A stretch of 64,000 nucleotides of DNA from Pseudomonas frederiksbergensis. Its GTDB lineage: Bacteria > Pseudomonadota > Gammaproteobacteria > Pseudomonadales > Pseudomonadaceae. Position numbers and translations under genes: made by a program. The notes under the pieces were generated by a model. The model searched no databases, was not told where the DNA came from, and saw only the letters and a list, made by a program, of their open reading frames with translations. Below, piece after piece: positions 34,155 through 41,290 of this stretch. Position 1 is the stretch's first letter. Each line of letters starts with the position of its first letter. The stretch lies in assembly GCF_001874645.1 (NCBI RefSeq), contig NZ_CP017886.1, forward strand, positions 5,260,501-5,324,500, read 5' to 3'.

Positions 34155-34799
34155 ATGTCTATCCGTGAATTGCTCAACCCAACCAACTCCGCTCTGATCC
34201 TGATCGACCACCAGCCGCAAATGTCGTTCGGCGTGCAATCGATCGACCGTCAAACCTTGAAGAACAACACCGTTGCGCTGGCCAAAGCCGCGAAGATTTT
34301 CAACGTGCCGACCATTTTGACGTCGGTCGAAACCGAAAGCTTCAGCGGCTACATCTGGCCGGAATTGCTCAGTGTGTTTCCGGATCAGCAGCCCATCGAG
34401 CGCTCCTCGATGAACGCTTGGGAAGATAAAAAGCTGGTGGAGGCGGTGAAGGCCACCGGTCGCAAGAAGCTGATCATGGCCGCACTGTGGACTGAGGTGT
34501 GCTTGACCTTCCCGGCACTGGAAGCGCTGGCCGAAGGCTACGAGGTGTACATCGTCACCGACGCATCGGGTGGGACCACCAAAGAAGCTCACGACATGTC
34601 GGTGCAGCGGATGATTCAGGCCGGTGCGGTGCCGGTGACCTGGCAGCAAGTGTTGCTTGAGTACCAGCGTGACTGGGCGCACAAAGAGACTTACGACGCA
34701 GTGATGGGCCTGGTACTGGAACACAGTGGTGCTTACGGCATGGGCGTGGATTACGCCTACACCATGGTGCACAAGGCGCCGCAACGTCAGGTCAAGTGA
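34155..34799 (+). CDS. Isochorismatase-family cysteine hydrolase
   Basis: A 214-residue hydrolase of the isochorismatase/YcaC group. D18 (LILIDHQ), a lysine in the middle and C116 (TEVCLTFPA) form the expected Asp-Lys-Cys triad. The start ATG at 34155 has AAAGGAA upstream. YcaC-like proteins form octamers with unknown substrate. A second, related gene is at 51320. Downstream lies a strong hairpin and then a DoxX gene; a shared transcript is possible. Confidence 0.9.
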   Translation: MSIRELLNPTNSALILIDHQPQMSFGVQSIDRQTLKNNTVALAKAAKIFNVPTILTSVETESFSGYIWPELLSVFPDQQPIERSSMNAWEDKKLVEAVKATGRKKLIMAALWTEVCLTFPALEALAEGYEVYIVTDASGGTTKEAHDMSVQRMIQAGAVPVTWQQVLLEYQRDWAHKETYDAVMGLVLEHSGAYGMGVDYAYTMVHKAPQRQVK

Positions 34800-34822
34800 G
34801 CCGCAAAAAAAACAGAGGCTCA

Positions 34823-34844
34823 ACGGCGCAGTTCGCTGCGCCGT
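34823..34844 (+). repeat. Stable TTCG-loop hairpin
   Basis: ACGGCGCAG/CTGCGCCGT stem with TTCG loop, 24 bases after the hydrolase stop. There is no T-run, so it more likely stabilises RNA or reduces read-through into the DoxX gene than terminates fully. Confidence 0.6.
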
Positions 34845-34905
34845 CACAGCCAAGGGCTATCGTGAGAGAGGCCTTCACGCCACGGATTTTTCAGAGAGTC
34901 AGGCC

Positions 34906-35379
34906 ATGATCTCCACCTCCACGTTTTCCAGTAACACACCGGCCGATTGGGCCTTGCTCTGGCTGCGGATCACGGGCGCAGCCTTGTTGCTCTGCGTCCA
35001 CGGTCTGCCCAAGCTGCTGAACTTCCAGCATGAACTGGGCCTGATCGAAGATCCCTTTGGGCTTGGAGCGCATTTGACGTTGATGCTGGCGATATTCGCC
35101 GAAGTGTTTTGCCCGCTGCTGATTGCGTTTGGGGTGCTGACGCGACTGGCCAGTTTGCCGATCCTTTTCCTGCTGTTGGTTTCACTGGTGCTGGTGCACC
35201 CGGAGTGGAGCCTGGGCGAAGGGCAGTTTGCCTGGTTGCTGGTGATTGTATTCGGAGCGTTGTTGATCGGCGGCGCAGGGCGACTCGCTTTGGGCGAGCG
35301 TTTGACGCGTCGTTATGTATTCATGTCTCGGGTGACCCGTCTGTTTGCAAAATGGCTGCAGCCGAGATCCGGCTCATGA
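34906..35379 (+). CDS. DoxX-family membrane protein
   Basis: A 157-residue inner-membrane protein with four hydrophobic helices (about residues 18-36, 56-75, 80-97, 102-120), as in DoxX/MauE-like proteins. Conserved parts are RITGAALLLCVHGLPKL and the GLGAHLTLMLAIFAEVF segment. DoxX-like proteins take part in redox or thiol stress functions in other bacteria. The ATG at 34906 is preferred to a far upstream frame that lies inside the previous gene. Its TGA overlaps the ATG of the following MFS pseudogene (ATGA), so they formed one operon. Confidence 0.85.
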   Translation: MISTSTFSSNTPADWALLWLRITGAALLLCVHGLPKLLNFQHELGLIEDPFGLGAHLTLMLAIFAEVFCPLLIAFGVLTRLASLPILFLLLVSLVLVHPEWSLGEGQFAWLLVIVFGALLIGGAGRLALGERLTRRYVFMSRVTRLFAKWLQPRSGS

Positions 35380-35800
35380 GCGAGACCATCGACAATCACG
35401 TCACAACACCCGTCCGTTCAACCTGGAGCTCTTAGCGCCATGGCATTTTCTGCGGTTTGTGGCTAGCCAGTATCGCGTCGAATATCGGTACCTGGATGCA
35501 TGAGGTCGGGGATGGTCGTCCCTGCCCCCAGAATTGGTTCCCGGTGACGAGTTGCCGGCGGCGATTGCCTTGAGCAGTGTGGGCACCAATGTGGCACGTG
35601 CAGTGGGCCCCGCCAGTGCCGGGATGTCGCTATTGCCATTGATTGTGCGGGGAGAGTTGCACGGCAGTGCCGCGCAATGTGCTGCTCGGTTGCGTTGGAA
35701 TTGGGGCGGTACTGGGTGCGATGTTTTTGCCGTGGTTGCGTCGTCACCTTCCGGTCGAACATGGTCGAGTCGCTGATCGTTGCCTGCGGCGCAATGCAAC
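35376..35800 (+). pseudogene. Decayed MFS transporter gene (DUF894/EntS-like)
   Basis: Fragments of one transporter are spread over two or three frames: ASIASNIGTWMHEVGDG from the first helix region, ELPAAIALSSVGTNVARAVG from the middle and LLGCVGIGAVLGAMFLPWL from later helices. Large parts between them are missing, so several deletions and frameshifts occurred. The start ATG overlaps the DoxX stop. The family (exporter with DUF894 signature) is inferred from these short blocks. Confidence 0.65.
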
Positions 35801-35877
35801 GTTGCGCCACCGCGGGATTCTCTGAGTCAGTGTGCAGGCCTAACGTGAAGGCCTGAACACCTTCAACGGAGACCACC

Positions 35878-36528
35878 ATGAAACGCCAAGCATCCCTCAC
35901 AGATATTCAAGTGACCTATGATTTCATCTGCCCTTGGTGCTGGATTGGCGGTGAAAATCTGGATCGTGCTCTGGCCGTTACTGGCCTGTCAGCCACTCGC
36001 CGCATCACTTATGTCCCTTATCAGCTCAACCCGAACATGCCGGCGCAAGGAATGGATCGCAAGACCTACCGCTCGGGCAAGTTCGGCAGTTGGGCGCGCA
36101 GCCAGGCCATGGATGCACAGGTCACCCAGGCCGGCCGCGCGGTGGGCCTGGTCTTTGACTACGAGCGCGCTGAGAAAACCCCGAACACACTCGCGGCGCA
36201 CCGGTTGATCTGGCGTCAACAGCAGATCGGCACGGATGCGTCCGGACTGGTGAAGGCGATTTTCAAGGCCTATTTCGCCGAAGGGCGTGACATCGGGGAC
36301 GTTGACGTGTTGGTCGACATCGCAGGCGAAAACGGCCTTGATCGCGACTTGACCCTGAGTTTCCTGAAGTCCAGTGAAGGCATCTCTGAGGTACTGGCTC
36401 TGGAAGCGGCGGCCAAAGCCCGCGATGTGCATTCGGTCCCCCACTTGCGGATGGGGTCAGACGTTATCAGTGGTGCCCAGCCGGTGGATGTGATCAGCCA
36501 GAGCCTGCTCGCGGGAGAACGTTCATGA
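35878..36528 (+). CDS. DsbA-family oxidoreductase (FrnE/HCCA isomerase-like)
   Basis: A 216-residue cytoplasmic thioredoxin-fold protein with an inserted helical domain. The active-site motif CPWC is near the N-terminus (YDFICPWCWIG, residues 15-25), and the cis-Pro loop is in VHSVPHLRM. The family contains FrnE polyketide isomerase, 2-hydroxychromene-2-carboxylate isomerases and disulfide reductases. The stop overlaps the start of the next FAD monooxygenase by 4 nt (ATGA), so the two likely act in one pathway. Confidence 0.88.
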   Translation: MKRQASLTDIQVTYDFICPWCWIGGENLDRALAVTGLSATRRITYVPYQLNPNMPAQGMDRKTYRSGKFGSWARSQAMDAQVTQAGRAVGLVFDYERAEKTPNTLAAHRLIWRQQQIGTDASGLVKAIFKAYFAEGRDIGDVDVLVDIAGENGLDRDLTLSFLKSSEGISEVLALEAAAKARDVHSVPHLRMGSDVISGAQPVDVISQSLLAGERS

Positions 36529-37664
36529 GCCTTGCAAACGCACCCAAGGCCCTGGTGATCGGCGGCTCCCTCGGCGGCTTGTTTGCCGCCACGGCACTGC
36601 GGGCCATTGGTTGGCAGGTCGAGGTGTACGAGCGCTCCCCTGCGGCGATGGATAGCCGCGGCGGTGGCATTGTGTTGCAACCGGATGTCCTCCAACACCT
36701 GCGCTTTAGCGGAATAAAACCGGCCAAGGCATTAGGTGTGCGCTCCCATGACCGGCTCTACCTCGATCGCCTGGGCGCGGTGCTCAGTCAACAACCGATG
36801 CCGCAGACCCAGACCTCCTGGAACACCCTCTACAACACGCTGCTCGCCGGGTTTCCGGCCGAGTCCTACCACCGTGGCATGAAGCTGGTCAGTTTCGCCC
36901 AGCACAACGGCCGGGTAACCGCTCGGTTTGAAGATGGCAGCAGCGCCGAGGGCGATTTGCTGATCGGTGCCGACGGGGCTGGTTCGACCGTGCGCAGCCT
37001 GTTGTTGCCGGGCATGGGGCCGTCGTATTCGGGCTATGTGGTCTGGCGCGGGTTGGTCGAGGAACCGCGCCTTCCCGAGTTCGCCAAGGCGCAGATCTAC
37101 GAGGACTTCGTGTTTCAGCATGACCCCGAGTCGATGATGCTGGAGTACATGGTGCCGGGAATCGATGGATCGGTAACTCCTGGTGAGCGTCGCTTCAACT
37201 GGCTCTGGTACCTGAAAGCGGAGCAAGGGCCGCAACTGGACAAGGTGCTGACTGACCGCGACGGTCATCGACGCAGCCACTCCATTCCTCCGGGTGCACT
37301 GGCGGTAGAACAAGAGGCGTGGATTCGCGCCAAGGGCGAAGCGTTGGCCAATCCGGCCTTTCGCGAGCTGATTCGTCAGACCGACGATATTTTCGTCCAG
37401 GCGATCCTCGATTTCAGCGTGCCGCGCATGGTGTTCGACCGCGTGCTACTGACGGGTGACGCCGCTTTCGTACCGCGCCCGCACACTGCCGGCAGCACGG
37501 CCAAGGCAGCGTCCAATGCTCTGGCGCTGGCCCAGGCCCTCGATGGAAAAACCGACCTGGATGCTGCGCTGCATGCTTGGCAGCACCAACAGCTTGACGA
37601 AGGCGGGCGCATGGGCGAGTGGGGCGTGCGGATGGGTAACCGGATTATGGGCATAGCCCAATAA
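36525..37664 (+). CDS. FAD-dependent monooxygenase (PHBH/UbiH-like)
   Basis: A 379-residue group A flavoprotein monooxygenase. The N-terminal dinucleotide motif is VIGGSLGGLFAA (residues 11-22), the DG motif is GADGAGSTVRS and the C-terminal GD motif is TGDAAFVPRPHTAGS. A hydroxylation of an aromatic or similar ring with NAD(P)H is expected; the His residue in the last motif and the segment YMVPGIDG resemble 2,6-dihydroxypyridine hydroxylase-like enzymes. It is translationally coupled to the DsbA-like gene. The substrate is not certain. Confidence 0.88.
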   Translation: MSLANAPKALVIGGSLGGLFAATALRAIGWQVEVYERSPAAMDSRGGGIVLQPDVLQHLRFSGIKPAKALGVRSHDRLYLDRLGAVLSQQPMPQTQTSWNTLYNTLLAGFPAESYHRGMKLVSFAQHNGRVTARFEDGSSAEGDLLIGADGAGSTVRSLLLPGMGPSYSGYVVWRGLVEEPRLPEFAKAQIYEDFVFQHDPESMMLEYMVPGIDGSVTPGERRFNWLWYLKAEQGPQLDKVLTDRDGHRRSHSIPPGALAVEQEAWIRAKGEALANPAFRELIRQTDDIFVQAILDFSVPRMVFDRVLLTGDAAFVPRPHTAGSTAKAASNALALAQALDGKTDLDAALHAWQHQQLDEGGRMGEWGVRMGNRIMGIAQ

Positions 37665-37711
37665 CCTCTACATGAAGCCCAGGGGCGTTGAAGCCCCCGG
37701 GTCCACTAAGG

Positions 37712-38434
37712 TCATGGCATTTCAGGCAGTTCCTGAGGCCGCAAATCGAACACCAGCACCTCGGCATCCACGCCGTTGCTCAAGGTCAGCGCCTGCTCAT
37801 CCCGGACCCGCACGCCGTCGCCTTCCTGCAACTGCACACCGTTTAGCTCGACACTGCCCCGGGCCACATGCACATAGGCGTAGCGATTGGCAGCCAGCTC
37901 CAGGGTAGCGTTTTCCTTGCCGTCGATCAGGCCGGAGTAAACCCGGGCATCCTGACGCACCCGCAGCGAACCGTTGGCCCCATCGGGGGAGATGATCAGT
38001 TGCAAGCGACCGCGTTTCTTTTGCGTACTGAAGTGCTCTTGCTGATAGCGCGGTTTGGCGCCGCTGACCTCCGGCACGATCCAGATTTGCAGGAAGTGCA
38101 CCGGCCGGGTCGCCGAGTGGTTGTATTCACTGTGTGCCACTCCGCTGCCGGCGCTCATCAGTTGCACGTCACCGGTGCGGATCACCGAACCGGTGCCCAG
38201 GGTGTCCTTGTGTTCCAAGGCGCCTTCGAGCACATAGGAGAAAATCTCCATGTCCCGATGAGGGTGCTGGCCGAAACCTTTGCCGGCTGCGACCCGGTCG
38301 TCGTTGATCACCAGCAGGTCAGAAAAACCCTGCTCCCGCGGATTGCGGTAGTTGGCGAAGGAAAAGGTATGGAACGACTTCAACCAACCATGATTGGCCG
38401 CGCCGCGATCAGAGGCTTTACGAAGGGTCAACAT
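37712..38434 (-). CDS. Pirin-family bicupin (YhhW-like)
   Basis: A 240-residue pirin with the cupin metal ligands in the GFGQHPHRDMEIFSYVLEG stretch (two His and a Glu) and the second His in SGVAHSEYN. The C-terminal cupin is normal (ARGSVELNGVQLQEGDGV). Some homologs have quercetin 2,3-dioxygenase activity; others act as regulators. It is divergent from the GlxA-family regulator gene at 38658, which may control it. It is full length, in contrast to the truncated relative at 14819-15124. Confidence 0.92.
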   Translation of the reverse strand: MLTLRKASDRGAANHGWLKSFHTFSFANYRNPREQGFSDLLVINDDRVAAGKGFGQHPHRDMEIFSYVLEGALEHKDTLGTGSVIRTGDVQLMSAGSGVAHSEYNHSATRPVHFLQIWIVPEVSGAKPRYQQEHFSTQKKRGRLQLIISPDGANGSLRVRQDARVYSGLIDGKENATLELAANRYAYVHVARGSVELNGVQLQEGDGVRVRDEQALTLSNGVDAEVLVFDLRPQELPEMP

Positions 38435-38657
38435 GATGAAATCTCCTGTGGGGACGAGAGTTCGTCCGAGTGAGGAGAAGGTTAATGTTTACCGGTTTGT
38501 GCAATAAGTAGGTGAAAGTTGAAATACTGTCTCACTCAGGTTGACAGTTTTGTGCGGAAAATCACGTATTTTTATCCGACGATCACGCCACACTTGGCCA
38601 TACTGTTCGGTGTCGACGTGACGCGTCTTTTTCTTTGATATCAGTGATTTCCAACCC

Positions 38658-39608
38658 ATGAAAACCGTGGCAATGGTGCTGTTTCCAGACTTTCTTCTGC
38701 TCGACATGGCGGGGCCTATTGAGGTGTTTTCAATCGCCAATCGTTATCTGGAACCGGGCGAGCACTATCAACTGTTGATGCTTGGTACTGAGCACGGCGC
38801 GCTGCGTGCTTCCAATGGCGTCAGCGTGCAGGCCGATCTGCATATCGATCAGGCGCGTGACGGTTATGACCTGCTGTTGGTGCCGGGTGGCCCGGGGGCG
38901 TACAACGAAAAACATCCGTCGCTGCTTGCCTGGCTTCAGGGTGCCGTCGGCCGGTCGACCTGTTATGGCTCGATCTGCACGGGCGCTTTCGTGCTGGGGC
39001 ATGCCGGTTTGCTGGACGGTTATCGTGTGACGACCCACTGGCATTACACGGAGCGGTTGATCAAGGGCTTCCCCTTGGCAACGGTCGAGACCGACCAGAT
39101 TTACGTTCAGGACCGCAACCTGATGACCTCCGGCGGTGTCACCGCGGGCATCGACCTGGCACTGGCGGTGGTCGCTCAGGATCACGGCAAGAAAGTCGCC
39201 CAGGACGTGGCCAAGGTGTTGCTGGTGGTCATGAAGCGCCAGGGCGGACAGGCGCAGTTCAGTCCGCTGATGGCTGCGGTGGCGCCCCATGAAACCCCGG
39301 TCACCCGGGTGCAGAAGCGGGTGCTCGAACACCTTGATGAAGCCTTCAGCGTCGAACGCATGGCCAGCCTGGCGAACATGAGTGCGCGGCACTTCGCCCG
39401 AATGTTCACTCGTGAGGTGAACATGACGCCCATGGAGTTTTTGCAAAGCGCGCGGATCGACTGCGCCAGGAATCTGCTGGAAACCAGCGACTTGCCGCTC
39501 AAGACCGTGGCCTACAAAAGTGGTTTCGGCAGCGTGCGGCACATGCGTTTTCTGTTCAGTGAAAAGCTCGGCCTGACCCCCTCCCAGTACCGCGAACAGT
39601 TCAGCTAG
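38658..39608 (+). CDS. GlxA-family transcriptional regulator (PfpI domain + AraC HTH)
   Basis: A 316-residue regulator. Residues 1-190 are a DJ-1/PfpI-type domain with GSICTGAF at the nucleophile-elbow position, and residues about 220-316 form an AraC double helix-turn-helix (MASLANMSARHFARMF and LKTVAYKSGFGSVRHMRFLF). Such proteins sense small metabolites, often amines or amino-acid derivatives. It diverges from the pirin gene; the 220-base intergenic space is likely its target region. The start ATG at 38658 has no better alternative. Confidence 0.93.
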   Translation: MKTVAMVLFPDFLLLDMAGPIEVFSIANRYLEPGEHYQLLMLGTEHGALRASNGVSVQADLHIDQARDGYDLLLVPGGPGAYNEKHPSLLAWLQGAVGRSTCYGSICTGAFVLGHAGLLDGYRVTTHWHYTERLIKGFPLATVETDQIYVQDRNLMTSGGVTAGIDLALAVVAQDHGKKVAQDVAKVLLVVMKRQGGQAQFSPLMAAVAPHETPVTRVQKRVLEHLDEAFSVERMASLANMSARHFARMFTREVNMTPMEFLQSARIDCARNLLETSDLPLKTVAYKSGFGSVRHMRFLFSEKLGLTPSQYREQFS

Positions 39609-39793
39609 AGCGTTCTTGTCCGTTCCATGCACCGCGATGGCTGTCACGCTCCTCCCGTGGTGGTTGTACCGTCACCCACGCCTGCCAAGATACCGGTGAA
39701 CTTTTGCAATGGAGGTGCGGGAGCCTGGGCGAACTCGCGCAACGGATGATGCAGTACGTTGGGCCGGGCCAGGTTTTCAGCACGTGAGTGTGC

Positions 39794-41290
39794 ATGAACA
39801 GCCTCAGCGATTTAAACAGCGATGCGGTGCTGCGGTTTGGCCCGTACGTGTTCCACTTGCAGCAACGGCTGATCTTGGACGGTGATCGGCCGTTGCGCAT
39901 GGGTGGGCGAGCCCTGGATATCCTCCGGGTGCTGGTCGAGCGCGCCGGCAACGTGGTCAGCAAGGGCGAATTGATCGCTCGCGTCTGGCCGACCTCGGTA
40001 GTCGAGGAAATCAACCTGCGTGTTCATATAGCGGCCCTGCGTCGGGCCCTCGGCGACGGCCGGAGCGGGCAACGCTACATCGTCAACATTCCGCTGCGTG
40101 GTTATTGTTTCATCGCCCCGGTGCAGCGCGAGTTGGACGGTGCGCTTGTCTCGATCGAGACCGTTCAGAAGCACCAGCACAACCTGCCTGTACGGCTCAC
40201 GCCGGTCACCGGTCGAGACTCGGTGGTCGGCAGTCTGGTCCGGCAGTTGCCGGTTCGCCGGTTCATGACGCTGGTCGGTCCGGCGGGGATCGGCAAGACC
40301 ACGGTCGCGTTGCGCGTGGCCGAATTGCTGTTGCAGCACTATCGCGACGGTGTCTGGGTCATTGACTTTGCGGCAATCGAAGAACCGGCGCAGGTCGTTG
40401 ATCATCTGATTCACACCCTTGAACTGGACATTGGTGTGGATGCGTTGGCACCACGGCATGCCTTGCTGGTGCTCGACAATTGCGAGCATCTGCTCGAACG
40501 CTGTCGAACAATGGTGGAGGCGCTGTTGGTGTCGGCGCCACGGCTGTCTATCCTGGCCACCAGCCGTGAACCGCTGCAGGCGTTGGGGGAAACAGTGCAG
40601 CGTTTACCGGCCCTTTCGGTGCCTCCGGCTTCGTCGTTGCACAGTGTGGCCGAGGTCATGGGCTATTCGGCGGTACAGCTGTTTGTCAGCCGCGTTCGAG
40701 CCCGCCAGCAAGGGTTTGCCCTGCGTGAGCAGGACCTCAAAGCCGTGCGCGAAATCTGCCGTCGGCTCGATGGTTTGCCGTTGGCCATCGAACTGGCGGC
40801 GGCGCAGATCGATGCGCTGGCGCTGGTGGGGCTGCAAGCCCAGTTGGACAACTGCTTTCAACTGCTGACCCAGGGGCGGCGCACCGCCGCTCCACGGCAT
40901 CAGACCCTGAAATCCGCGTTGGACTGGAGCTATCAGCGGCTGAGCCCGCTGGAGCAAACCGTGTTGCAGGGGCTGGCGGTGTTCAAAATGGCCTTTACTC
41001 TGGACGCGGCCATCGGCGTCATCAGCTGTGAGGTGCTGCGGCCCACCCGTCTGGTGGAGGTGATGGAGCGACTGGCGCGCAAATCGCTGCTGTCGGTTGA
41101 GCAGGGCAATGGCATGACACGTTACCGCTTTCTCAATACCACCCGCACCTACGCGCTGGAGAAGCTTGAACGCAGTGGGCTGCTGCGGGTGTTTGAAATG
41201 CGTTATGCCCGCTACATCAGCAGGGCCCGCTGGGGTTCAGGCGGGAAGGTGTCGCTGCAGATCGTCGAGCAATTGATGGACGTTGGTTAG
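39794..41290 (+). CDS. wHTH-ATPase regulator, C-terminally truncated paralog
   Basis: A 498-residue protein: OmpR-type winged helix (about residues 15-105, FGPYVFHLQQRL to RGYCFIAP), then an NB-ARC-like ATPase with P-loop GPAGIGKTTVAL and Walker B LLVLDNCEHLL, then a short winged-helix region ending near ALEKLERSG. The tetratricopeptide part of the family (about 430 residues) is missing. The last 18 codons run over the antisense of the neighbouring paralog gene. The protein is thus a shortened copy of the regulator encoded at 41237-44032. The ATG at 39794 is chosen over a GTG two codons upstream. Whether it still acts as a regulator is unknown. Confidence 0.85.
   Translation: MNSLSDLNSDAVLRFGPYVFHLQQRLILDGDRPLRMGGRALDILRVLVERAGNVVSKGELIARVWPTSVVEEINLRVHIAALRRALGDGRSGQRYIVNIPLRGYCFIAPVQRELDGALVSIETVQKHQHNLPVRLTPVTGRDSVVGSLVRQLPVRRFMTLVGPAGIGKTTVALRVAELLLQHYRDGVWVIDFAAIEEPAQVVDHLIHTLELDIGVDALAPRHALLVLDNCEHLLERCRTMVEALLVSAPRLSILATSREPLQALGETVQRLPALSVPPASSLHSVAEVMGYSAVQLFVSRVRARQQGFALREQDLKAVREICRRLDGLPLAIELAAAQIDALALVGLQAQLDNCFQLLTQGRRTAAPRHQTLKSALDWSYQRLSPLEQTVLQGLAVFKMAFTLDAAIGVISCEVLRPTRLVEVMERLARKSLLSVEQGNGMTRYRFLNTTRTYALEKLERSGLLRVFEMRYARYISRARWGSGGKVSLQIVEQLMDVG

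Noticed and set aside
37680..37702. Possible terminator between the FAD monooxygenase and pirin genes
   Set aside because: The GGGGC/GCCCC pairing is short and no T-run follows, so I did not list it.
38730..39647. Frame antisense to the GlxA-family gene
   Set aside because: His/Gln-rich shadow frame without similarity to known proteins.
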